64,000 bases of DNA from Lasiosphaeris hirsuta (lineage: Eukaryota; Ascomycota; Sordariomycetes; Sordariales; Lasiosphaeriaceae). The notes below the pieces were generated by a model. The model was not told the origin of the DNA, searched no databases, and worked only from the letters and a program-made list of their open reading frames with translations. Below, piece after piece: positions 54,972 through 64,000 of this stretch. Location of the stretch: contig JAUKUA010000004.1 in assembly GCA_030549175.1 (NCBI GenBank), forward strand, positions 1,736,001 to 1,800,000, given 5' to 3'. The first letter of the stretch is position 1. The number at the start of each line of letters is the position of its first letter. Position numbers and translations under genes: made by a program.

Positions 54972-55564
54972 GGTAACACTGGATAAGGAGCGTTGGCTCT
55001 AATGATTAGAGAGGAAAAGGAAAGGCGAGCACGATACCCGAAGACGGCCGAGGTCGTCTTCAATACGGCGTTTTATGGATGTTTATTAGGTGTATGCATT
55101 GTCATTTTTGCGGTCCCTATGGACATGGAAAGGCGTCTCCGGCAGTCTAATGTAAAAATGCCGCATTTGTTAAATAGATGTTTGAAGGGGAAGAGGATGG
55201 GCAACCATCTTGCCGCTTTACTCCCAGTATTTGGCAGTATAGCTGGTAGAGTTGAGATCGCCTCACATCGAGGTCGAGGGGATTGGGCAACTACGGCTAA
55301 TTCTGAGCAAGTTTTTGCCAGGCTTGGTCTTTCGAATCTCTGAAATTGTGACTTTTAGCACTCACGAAAAGGTGGTGACCTACAGGACGCTATCCTCAGG
55401 CAGGGATAGATTGCACCCCTACAAGTTACAACACACTACACAAAAATAATAGCGGGCCTTCATCAATAACGATAAATGGTATCAAGACGCCAAACCCCTA
55501 CTAGTGTCCAATTTTCCCTCATCTAAATGCCTTGACCAGGCTCGCACAAGGTACATACTCTTTG
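54972..55564. other. Intergenic between convergent BRF1 and secreted-protein genes
   Basis: About 590 bp of 3' flank. No gene or repeat recognised. Confidence 0.4.
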
Positions 55565-56217
55565 TTACTCCCCAATAACCACCACCCCGCTCCCTGCCGC
55601 ACCAGCCTGGTTGTTGTTCACAATGATGCCGACACCCGCGCCGTGAGCACCCGTACCGAGCTCAACATCAGGTCCCTTGGTCAGGCCGGCTTCCGCGTAT
55701 TGCAACGCGCGGTCGAAGCCTGCGAGGTCACGCTTAGCCTTTGAGGCAGCGGGGGCGTCTTCTGGCGTGGTGGGTTCCGGCGAGGGCTCAGGCTGAGGCT
55801 CGGGCGCGGGCTCCCTGTCCTCGAGGAGCTTGGCGCCGCCGGGGACGGCGAGGGAGACGTTCTATTGCTTTTGTCAATGAGTTGTCTGTTGGGGACGGTG
55901 GAGGGGTGATGTGGATTGAAGGTGAGGGGGGCTGGGACAGGGGGGCTTACCGGATCGCTGAGGATGGTCAGGGGGGCTGCCGATGCCTGGGTGACGCCTT
56001 CGGGTGCGGCGGCCCGGGGTGCGGCGGCGGAGGCTTCATTCACGGCAGCGCCCTCGAGGGCGTTGACGATCTGCTCAACTTCTTGACCCTCGAACTCGAT
56101 GGCACCATCACCGACTACCAAGGCGGGGGAGTATGCGCCGAGGTTGATGTTCAGAGGGAGGGCACTCGCGACGGCGAGGAGGGTGGCGAAGGAGAGGATG
56201 GACTTTTGGTAATGCAT
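55565..56217 (-). CDS. Small secreted protein with Kex2-type site
   Basis: Two exons, 56217-55951 and 55861-55565, for 187 residues; intron 55950-55862 is GTAAGC..AATAG. MHYQKSILSFATLLAVASA is a clear signal peptide (about 18-19 residues), then LPLNINLGAYSPALVVGDGA. A middle Pro/Glu stretch (EPAPEPQPEPSPEP) leads to SKAKR, a Lys-Arg pair of the kind cut by the Golgi protease Kex2. The last 54 residues (DLAGFDRALQYAEAGLTKGP, then Gly/Asn/Val-rich GTGAHGAGVGIIVNNNQAGA) would be released as a separate peptide. Only one Cys-free mature chain is predicted, unlike many small effectors. Secretion is well supported; the role is unknown. Exon 2 is not visible as an open frame before splicing. Confidence 0.75.
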
Positions 56218-59200
56218 TTTGGCTGTGAGCGGGATTGACCTTGCTCTGGAGATTACGACGAGACTTGATAGAGAGAGAGACGGATTATAAATGTGCGCCA
56301 ACAAAAAGGGGTAACCAGACCCAGAGAGTAGAAAAGAGCTCTCTGCTCGAGAAGGATGGGAGCACAGCTCGGGGAGTTGGAAACACCGTTGATGGCTGTG
56401 GCGATGATCTGGAGTGAGATAGGAAACAAGGAGAATCTGAATGTCAATGGCGACTTGCCATTAATACATGAGGCCCGAGGAGGGACGAGGCAAGTTGCAT
56501 CACCAGCTTCCCATGCCTGTCTAGGGGGGATTTGTTTAAGCCAAGGCTGCCAAGAACATCAGGAACCGCAAGCACACCAAGGATTGGGGGCGTGATGATC
56601 CATGAGACGCCTGTACAGACTGCGAATAGCCTGGGATTCCGCGACTTCTTCGAGATGCCGCAGGGATGGGCCGGCGAAAAAGCATCAACTTCAAACGGTG
56701 GCAGTGGGGTCCCACGGCGGGTGCTGAGGGGTGCTTAGGGGGGGGGGCGCCGAGACGGCGATACGGGAGTGCCGCTGGCTGGAGGCTGCATCGAGCTTCG
56801 CCGGCAGGATGAAGCGACACTGCGCAGCGCCTGACGGCGAGCTCTGGCGCCCTCGAGAATGCCCCTTGACCCTCCGAGAGGCAAGCCAAACCGAGGGCGT
56901 GACCATTGACTTTGAACTCGGGGCTTCATCTGCGACACTTCTTGGCATGCTTTGGGACCTTGCGGCGACGTGATCGCTGGCGGGTCAGACAGGCGCCAAG
57001 GTGCCAAGAGCCACCCAGACACAGCACTCGCAGCGCCTGGCGCTCTTCCAGAGCGGCCTCATCGCCAAGGAGATCGGAGGGAAATCTGGAGAGCAGACGG
57101 GAGAGAGCAGGACGGCAAGATGTCCAGGCAAATTATTAATAGACAGAAATGCTGATGCTATGGAACGGCGTGGGGAATATAGGCATTTCCCTTCTCCATA
57201 TGCTTGAAACGATTCCCATTCCACGACTGAAAATCGTTCAGGTTTTGGGAAGAACACCCGAGGACGAAATGGCCCACAATTCTGAGGAACTTGCACGGGC
57301 CCAATCACGGCAAGGCGTGTTTTCCTCCTGCCTCCTCCCTTCTTCCTTCCGCCCTAGACAAACTGAGAACCCCCGTTTCAGCAAAACTTTGAAGGCAAAT
57401 AAGCACTTTGATATTTCACAGCTTGCGACGACCCAGACCGTTCCAGCCCCTTTCACCATAGTCTTTTCGCGCTTTGATGAGATAGACCAAAGACTAGCCA
57501 CAAGCTCAGCGCTCCGACAGGAGATAGCCCTGAGAGCCAGAAGTAGGTATGATGATCACAACTCGGCGGACCGTGATGCTCAGCCGACCCAAGCTCTCGA
57601 CCTACCAGTTTTTCGTTCATCTCATCTAGCGCCTGGCTTGATTTGCCGTGTGAGGGCTTTAGGAAGCGGCTTACTCGCGCCAGCGCATCGCCATCGCCAA
57701 ACATTGGGCAGCCTAACTAAGCATCACACCAATACATCAAGACATGCAGTTGGGGCCAGTTCCCACAGTATGCCGGCAATGAGTGCCGGAGACCGGAGTA
57801 AGTGCTCGGCGTCCCCTTCATCAACGCCGGGGCAATGGGTTCGGAGCATGCTTCTATTTCGGTGTATTTCATCACACCCCAAACCAAGCTTTCTCTTGAC
57901 CTACCTCCATGACCCCTTAGCCCCCGCGCTCTTCACCGAGATCCCCTCCCAATGGGGTCTTTCCAATGGTTGGAATCCCTCACCTGTCTGTGAACCGGTT
58001 GCGCTCGTGACCAATCCGCCCGACTTTCGCTCGGTACAATTGCCCGGGCTCAATTGCCTGGGCTGAGCTGGCATTCTCTTTTACGACTGCTCGGCTCCTT
58101 ATCATTACGTGATGCGCGGAGACCAGCGAAATCTTTGCAGGCAGCATTTCAGGCACCCCCGGGAAGTGCCAAGGCCAAGTAAGTCGTTAGCTGTGACGAG
58201 CAATGACCTCCGCGAAATGAAATAGCTAGGTCGAGGCCGAAGAATGAGGGGAATGCTGAAGGTGAGCCCCGGTGAGCCTTCACCACACCTCGCTGGAGAC
58301 ACCATCCATGAACGCCTCCATCCCGGCTGCGCTATGGAGCCCACTTTGCTGCTGGGTGGGTGGGTGGGCAGGTGGAAGGATATCCGACAGGTATCCGTAG
58401 CGCGGGTCCAGGCCCGGCAACGCCGGGCACCAGTGCTCGAAGCAGATCATTCCATCGTCGTTTGTGCATACATTTACATCATTTTGTTGCTTTACTTGGG
58501 GCTGATCTCGATTCGGCTACTGCAATGTCATTGTGGGGGAGCGTCAGCAAGCGATCCCGGGGATCGAGGGGGGGAGTCCGAAACCAACCAAAACCCACCA
58601 CACCACGCCCAGCACCAACACACCTTTTCTGAAGCCCGACGTCAAGCGTGGTCAAGCAAAATTCCTGTGCTCCGGAAAGGTTAATTGCTAGCCTTCCACG
58701 CCTTGCTCTAGGTACACACGGAGAACCGAATGCTGGACCGGACCGGGCTGGCTCAGGTACTAAAGCGAAATAGTCCCAGTCCGTCGACGCGCTTTCTTCT
58801 GTCACCTTGTCGCCCTGCATTTCCGCAGCTCCGCAGTCCAGGGTAGCATCCGTGAAATCGCATCGACATCCTAACATTGGCCGGCCCCCGATCCCTTGCT
58901 AGGTGCGAGCTCCAACTCAACACTCAACGCTTTGCGACTTGGGACCCTCGGACCGGGCTGCTCTACACATACAAATATATCCCGACTTCCTCCAACCATC
59001 CGCATCAGCAAACCCCAATAATCAACATCAGCACCCCCCACCAACACAGCCCCCACGCCGCAACCATTAGCGAACTGTAGCACCGCCCAGCCGGAATCGC
59101 TTACTCGGTTACAATAATAGACTGGACAAGTCTTCGCGAAGCCTTCCATCCCTTGCATGGTCCATTCCGCCGCGCGAGGTACAATACATAATCGGTCCCA

Positions 59201-59314
59201 GTCGACATCGAACGGCCTCTCTGCCCTCAAATTTTCCAAGGCTGCTTGCTCTCCACAATCCGGTTACCCCAACTTTTCCCAGCAAATCGTCTCATTTGCT
59301 CCGGATACCCCAAA
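56218..59314. other. 3.1-kb intergenic region
   Basis: Between the divergent secreted-protein (-) and Cys-rich protein (+) genes. It includes a 305-codon open frame (57149-58066) with no recognised motif and unlikely composition. A CA-rich leader with a TATA-like 'acaaatatatccc' near 58971 precedes the right-hand gene. Confidence 0.4.
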
Positions 59315-59450
59315 ATGGACAAGAAGCCGCAAGTGACGGTGACGGTGACGGCGATCCCTGCCGCCCCGCCTTCCCACATCAAGCCGAAATCTCCTTTCAG
59401 CCCTGCAAATCTCCAATGCTGCCAATGCCAGCAATCACAAACACAATCGC

Positions 59451-59487
<37 letters not shown>

Positions 59488-59965
59488 GCAACAACCACCA
59501 CAACAGTGCAGCCATACATCCTGCGAACACGACCTCTGCCGTGACTGTCACCGTCTCGACGACCGCGGCCGTGCCGTGATCCCGCACTCGTTCCCGGCCG
59601 CCTGGGTATGCAGCACGTGCACGAACGCGCATTCGGTCCTCGACATCCTGACGCAGCGCGTTGCGTGTGATTGCGATGCCCCGTCACTACAGGCCGTGTA
59701 CGACCAGTTCGGCCGCATCTTTTTGTACTGGCGTGACGACCCGGCCGTCTACGACTTGACGGACCCGGCCAAGGTGCAGGAAGCGGCGTGGCGCGTGTGG
59801 GAGGCGGGCGCAGAGCCGTGGCTAGCAGACGTGGTTGAGGTCGAGAGGAGGGTGGTGGAGGAGGAGGAGAAGAAGAACAGGGGGGTTGTGGGGTGTGGGT
59901 GGAGGTCGAGTGTCTCGAGTGAGGACTCGTTGGATATGGAGATGACGGTGATTGAGTGTCGGTGA
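59315..59965 (+). CDS. Cys-rich, polyglutamine protein (putative zinc-binding)
   Basis: Single exon, 216 residues from ATG at 59315 (ccaaaATGg); the frame is open to the left but without an ATG. Residues 33-40 read LQCCQCQQSQ, then a run of about 15 Gln from CAA/CAG codons, then QCSHTSCEHDLCRDCHRLDD, and later WVCSTCTNAHS and VACDCDAP. The C-x-x-C and C-x-H-x-x-C patterns resemble a fungal zinc-ribbon-like family where W-C-x-x-C is followed by C-x-H-x-x-C-x-x-C. The polyQ run is inserted between the two metal-binding halves. The middle (YDQFGRIFLYWRDDPAVYDL) is mostly helical, followed by an acidic Glu-rich stretch. Function unknown; nuclear or cytosolic. Confidence 0.7.
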
Positions 59966-60294
59966 GGCGTTTGACAATTGTTGAGCATGTAGATAGGAAA
60001 TGTCCGGGCTTGCCTTTACCGGCGTGGACCTCGGCGGATTGGGTATTTGGAGTTTGGGGCTGCTTTTTTTTTGGGGGGGGGGGGGGGGGAGGGAAGGGGC
60101 TTTTGGTGTTTGCTTTGCCTCATCATTCTGGGACCAGCATTGGAGCGGTGTGTCCGAATGGTGTTTGAGGGATGCATCATATACCCTCGTTCATTGTCTA
60201 TTGGATAGGATATATGTATGAGATAGTGTATAATGGGATAATATCATATAACATAGTTAAACGGCAGAGTTGACTTGGTAGGTCATCGACCCAT
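59966..60294. other. Intergenic with 17-base G-run
   Basis: 3' flanks of two convergent coding regions. G-run at 60073-60089 preceded by T9. No gene. Confidence 0.5.
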
Positions 60295-60831
60295 TCACGA
60301 TATGAGACACCAAACCTGAGTAGCTCCGAGTGTTGTAGCCGCCATGCCAAAAGTAATGGCGATGCTACCCCACACGACAGAACACCAGTAGGTGAAGCGG
60401 GGGTTTCTGCGCGCTTCGGACCATCGCTCGATGTTGGACACGGGTGTCGGGTCGTCGGCTTCTCTCCAGAGGTCGTGCAGGCGGTCTCCCCATTAGGGGT
60501 ACTTCTCGTATAGTGCCTTGACGTCCGACGGGTCAAGCGCGTCTCGGTAGTGGCTGTGGTCGTCTTCCTGGAAGTGGGAGGGGTCGAGGAAGTAGGGGTC
60601 AAGACCTGCGCGTGCGACTTCTTTCTCCAGGATTATTCGCGACCGGTGGCCCCCGGCGCCGGGGAAGAGGAGTTTGTAGGTTTTGAGACTCTCCCACAAT
60701 AGATCTGGAGGCAGGCAGCAGAGAGTTAGTGCTTGGGGCATCGTGCGTTCCAAGCTGGGATTGTTCACTTTCAGGATTTCGAGGGTGTGTTTGATGAAGG
60801 CTAGGTGTTGGGGGATGCAAAGGGATTTCAC
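60295..60831 (-). pseudogene. Small membrane protein gene with internal stop
   Basis: The frame reads SLCIPQHLAFIKHTLEILKV, then LTLCCLPPDLLWESLKTYKL LFPG, ..., DALDPSDVKALYEKYP and a TAA at 60495-60493. In the same frame it continues without loss: WGDRLHDLWREADDPTPVSN, IERWSEARRNPRFTYWCSVV, and a final span WGSIAITFGMAATTLGATQVW to TGA 60297-60295. The end matches a widespread fungal family where an ARRN..YW motif precedes one C-terminal membrane span. No ATG was found at the left border (only GTG at 60831), so a first exon may be missing too. The TAA makes the gene probably dead, unless read through. Confidence 0.55.
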
Positions 60832-61006
60832 TCAAACGGTCAGTCCAGCGTAAGGTTAAGCCGACATAAGCAGTCAGGTATCCAACCGCCGCACGTTACT
60901 TTGATGACCCTGCTGACGTTTGGACTCGGGCGCTGGAGATCGGCTTTTACAAAAGTTTTGCGTCGAGGAAGACAACAGAAAGATCTGGGGATCCGGGTCC
61001 AGATAT

Positions 61007-61225
61007 ACCACTATTCTTTCTCGGTGCCACGACGGCACGTGCTGGCGCTAAGGTCAAAAATGTCGATCTCGCGTACCTGTCGGCCCTATCGGAGAGATTG
61101 AATGCGGGTGAGGTCTAAACACCACCATTGTTCTTGGTGCTATGATGATGTGTGTCGGCGCTAAGATCAAAGATGACGATCTTACGTACCTGTAAGCCTT
61201 ATCGGAGAGGTCGGATCCGGGTGAA
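61007..61225 (+). repeat. Two diverged tandem units, period 113 bp
   Basis: Unit 1 (61007-61113) and unit 2 (about 61121-61225) align over most of their length (shared blocks ggcgctaag, gcgtacct/acgtacct, tatcggagag, gggtga); the start of a third unit may follow. Unit 1 is open and reads FLGATTARAGAKVKNVDLAY LSALSERLNAGEV-stop. Unit 2 reads VLGAMMMCVGAKIKDDDLTYL, a stop, then ALSERSDPGE. Most differences are C/T or G/A. Confidence 0.7.
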
Positions 61226-61726
61226 TGTCTCCTGGATATATCACTGTCGGTAGTACGGCTGTAGGCGGCGAAGTTATAGTAGTTAAGAGAAAAGGATTTG
61301 GATACCTCGTTGTGGATGAGGAATGGTTATACTGAAGCTGGATGTAGAAGGTATATAAAAAGATAGTATGAATTGTATAGGTATATACATAGCTAGATAA
61401 CTTAAGGAACGCGAGAGCGCGACTTTATAATATAAGAAAGTGTCTGTGCCAAGGCAGAGTGGTGCCACAGGGGCCACGCTTCCAAGTGCTTGGAACTGCA
61501 GCCCGTAGGTCCACTGTTTCCAGTGTGATATAGTGCCTCTCTAGGACTATAACATCTCATTTGGGCCTTGGAGGGGATCATGCGCTAATTAAAAAAAAAT
61601 CGGTAATGTTAGAACCTGTCTGGCGCATATCTTCTTAGGCCCAACCCATGGCTCTGGCAAACCTTCCTGATTGGTCTCTTTGAAACCTCTCGGCACCGTC
61701 AATAGTAGCACCGGCTGGATCAGCAC

Positions 61727-61748
61727 GGGGGGGGGGGGGGGGGGGGGG
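61727..61748 (+). repeat. 22-base G-run
   Basis: Uninterrupted G tract. One of six such runs in the window, all G on the + strand. Confidence 0.9.
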
Positions 61749-62725
61749 CGAGCGGTTGACAAAGCAGGGCTCGGGAGAATGACCGGCCTCATACCCGTTC
61801 CACGTGCATATAGGGAGGCGTCCTGACCAGGGCAAAGGATATTAGGCGGCTTTAGCTCGAGCGCCTTCATGACTAGTACACGTGAAGAAGACGACGAATG
61901 ACACAGCGAATCGTTAGATTTGTCTTGCCGACTGCGGCGCATGGTCTTGGAGTTTGAGCTGACGTTGGCGAGGCAAGAGCAGGGATAATTCTTGGCTTTC
62001 CGATGACCTCAGGTGGCTTTTCTTTTTCTTACAAAAAGCTGTACACGATATGCCTCGACTGCCACCCCTCCCCCCTCTCCGCCATACATCTCCTCCCTCC
62101 TAGACCCCTGGTTATGGGCCAAGAACTTCCTGGCCTGCAATGGCTAATCTCGGTGTGCCCTGCATGCGCTAATAAGGCACAGGCCAGGCGGGGTGGTGGC
62201 TGCGCTCTTCTCCGCTCAATTTGGGGCTGTCCTATCCAACAAAACCCCAAGATACTAGTACTGTCATTCTTAAATATTTTTGCAATAATACCCCCATTCT
62301 CTCACCCGACACAGTGGGCGCATGAACATGATGGGTACCCTTCAGCTCTTCAGTGGGGGCGGGATGAAACATCCTGAATGGATGGGATTTTGACGCCTCA
62401 CACCCTAGACGAGATGTGTGGACCAGACGACTCTTGCAGAGAGAGAAACCGGATCGCACTCAATGGGGTGGTAGCGGCTTGAGCCGGATTGAAATTGGCG
62501 CGGACTTTTGTGCTGAAGCGGCCTCTATTTTGGCAAGTGAATTTCTCCCAACTCAACGTCCAGGTTTTAGTTGTAGGGGTTAGCAGTGTTCCCGCAAGCA
62601 TTTGCATATCGTAAGACGAGGCCTGGTTGAAGCTTGTTCAAGTCCAAGGTTAACATGGTTTAAAGCAGAAGAGGCCTCAAGCAGAAAGAGGCCGGTAACC
62701 CCAATAGGCCACAGTTGGCATCAAG

Positions 62726-62728
<3 letters not shown>

Positions 62729-62766
<38 letters not shown>
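62729..62766. repeat. (AT)n microsatellite, about 19 units
   Basis: Perfect AT dinucleotide repeat just left of the 3' end of the glycosyltransferase gene. Confidence 0.95.
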
Positions 62767-62768
<2 letters not shown>

Positions 62769-62852
62769 TCTCTGACGGCTGGACAGTTTCTCCAAGACAT
62801 GCTAACCTCCCGTCAGTAATGCTGGTTTCCGTCCAAGAGCAAGCCGGCCTTT

Positions 62853-63964
62853 TCATGCTCCACCTGGAGGAGGGGGGCGAGTAACCCCATTCCCAATCTC
62901 AGCCAGAATTCTCCTTGCAGCAACTACGCGCCCTCCGCCAGACTTCCTACACAGCTCGGCCAGCTCGTTTGCCCTCCTGGCATAGAATGAAGACCGCCCT
63001 CCGACCATGACATCAATTAGGATCCCGCCGAGCTCACTACCCTTGCACAGCTCTTCTGTCTCCCGGTTCCCCCACCGCCCGATGCCTAGAATCTCGGCCC
63101 GCCTTGCAAAGTCGTACGTGTCCATCCAAAAGGGGAGGACGACTTGGGGGATACCCGCACTGGCATCAACACGGTTAAAAAAATGCCCAATATCCCACAA
63201 GCAGAACCGAGCAAACTCACCTCACGGACTCCAAAAAGGAATTCGACCCCCCATGATGAACGGTACAGACCACAGTGCCGGCCTCCAACACCGCCGTCGG
63301 CTCGGCCTCAATCCACTCCACAATCAACACCCTTTCCTTCTCCATCTCCTTACCCAGGATATCATGAACAGCACAGCCAGGCTGATGGACAGGATACCGG
63401 CCCTTAGGCATGAGCTTCCACAGGACCTGCAGCCCCGCCAGGCGCCCGTCGCGCCACAGCACGCTCTCGACGTGGTCGAGCAGGAGGCGGATGGCCGTGG
63501 CCATCTCGACGGCGAAGCGCTCGTCGAAGAACATGTGCGTCCCCAGGTTGATGTACAGCGTTGGCCCGCGCGCCAGCCACGCCGCCAGCCCCGCGTCGGC
63601 CTCCTTGATTGGCGTCGCCGGCCGCAGCATCGGCCCGCACGCGATGATGTTAGCTGGGATCGTGGAGAGCGGGAACTCGAGCTCGGGCAGGTTGGCGACT
63701 AGGAAGCGGATGCCGAGGTTAGGGTTGAGACTGTCAAGGGGGGGTTAGCTTGTTGAAGGCGTTGGGGGTTGTCGCGTTGGGAGTGCGTACCTGAGGTCGT
63801 TGAGCGTCGTTAGCTGGGCGCCGTCTGCGTGGGCGGCGACGTAGCGCTGGATGGAGCGGCGGTGGGTGTCTAGGAGGATGCCGCAGACGATGGCAAGGAG
63901 GACGAGGAAGATGTTGGTGGGGATGTGGACCAGAGGGACGGGAAAGGGGTACGGCTTTCCGATA
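62853..63964 (-). CDS. UDP-glycosyltransferase, 5' end outside window
   Basis: Three exons lie in the window: 63964-63791, 63730-63221 and 63159-62853. Introns 63790-63731 (GTACGC..CTAAC..ACAG) and 63220-63160 (GTGAGT..AAC..CCAG) are canonical. An acceptor at 63965-63967 (gactaacg...gcag) shows at least one more exon to the right. The first exon here contains a hydrophobic stretch (NIFLVLLAIVCGILL). The second holds GPTLYINLGTHMFFDERFAV and VCTVHHGGSNSFLESVS. The join gives AGIPQVVLPFWMDTYDFARR. HHGGSNS and the P-W-DTYDFA-R block form the nucleotide-sugar-binding signature of GT1 enzymes in fungi. It would add a sugar from a UDP-sugar to a small lipophilic acceptor; which one is unknown. The tail is short and basic, ending RPPPPGGA. 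Confidence 0.85.
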
Positions 63965-64000
63965 CTGCATGGACGTTAGTCTCAGGAGAAGGGTCAAAGG

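Larger units (their letters stand above)
60832..62852. other. 2-kb repeat-bearing region, AT-rich in part
   Basis: It contains a diverged tandem repeat (61007-61225), an AT-rich stretch (61260-61440), a 22-base G-run (61727-61748) and an (AT)n microsatellite (62729-62766). No intact gene was seen. Confidence 0.5.

Noticed and set aside
57149..58066. 305-codon open frame on the + strand between the secreted-protein and Cys-rich genes
   Set aside because: No motif, signal or splice structure; composition changes abruptly along it. Probably chance openness in GC-rich DNA.
1..64000. CRISPR arrays, rRNA genes, intact transposons
   Set aside because: None seen. The short tandem arrays found (12-bp, 113-bp, AT, CAA) are simple or diverged repeats without spacer structure.

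Overview
The window is nuclear DNA of a filamentous ascomycete (Pezizomycotina, most likely a Sordariomycete). The evidence is a HET-domain gene, an F-box gene, an ABCC pump and a fungal UDP-glycosyltransferase. Introns are short (about 42-92 nt, one of 301 nt), with GT..AG ends and CTAAC/CTGAC branch sites. There are no operons, gene spacing is loose, and scattered gene relics carry stop codons and transition-type changes of the kind repeat-induced point mutation (RIP) leaves. All exon models were read by eye from splice signals and reading-frame continuity. Eleven intron-containing CDS models reach start and stop inside the window, and each adds up to a multiple of three.

Layout. 0-1.4 kb: 3' part of a histidine-phosphatase/phosphoglycerate-mutase-like gene. 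1.8-4.9 kb: three related copies of a degenerate STAND/NACHT-like fragment family, two of them frameshifted. 6.2-8.4 kb: MFS transporter with a proline-rich N-terminal tail. 8.4-12.0 kb: no gene seen. 12.0-12.9 kb: F-box protein. 13.6-15.7 kb: HET protein. 15.9-21.1 kb: 12-exon ABCC pump. 22.1-24.0 kb: second MFS transporter, divergent from the pump. 24.8-25.4 kb: ubiquitin-conjugating enzyme E2. 26.6-29.9 kb: TBC Rab-GAP. 33.5-34.4 kb: very acidic nuclear-type protein. 34.4-38 kb: gene-poor, with a relic and a 12-bp tandem repeat. 38.1-39.3 kb: bHLH transcription factor. 40.3-40.7 kb: two-exon 105-residue protein. 41.5-42.6 kb: decayed genes. 43.1-43.8 kb: signal peptidase SEC11. 44.8-46.2 kb: six-span membrane protein. 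48.2-49.2 kb: BTB protein. 50.7-51.4 kb: DUF1349 protein. 52.4-55.0 kb: TFIIIB subunit BRF1. 55.6-56.2 kb: small secreted protein. 59.3-60.0 kb: Cys-rich polyQ protein. 60.3-60.8 kb: broken small membrane-protein gene. 61.0-61.2 kb: diverged tandem repeat. 62.9-64 kb: UDP-glycosyltransferase cut by the window edge.

Most genes are unrelated housekeeping or regulatory genes: BRF1 (Pol III transcription), SEC11 (secretion), E2 (ubiquitin), TBC (Rab traffic). The only plausible functional grouping is 13.6-24 kb, where an incompatibility-type gene sits next to two efflux-type transporters, the latter sharing a 1-kb divergent promoter. The most unusual stretch is 1.8-4.9 kb, a small local family of STAND-like fragments at different stages of decay. 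No CRISPR, rRNA, intact tRNA or intact transposon was seen.
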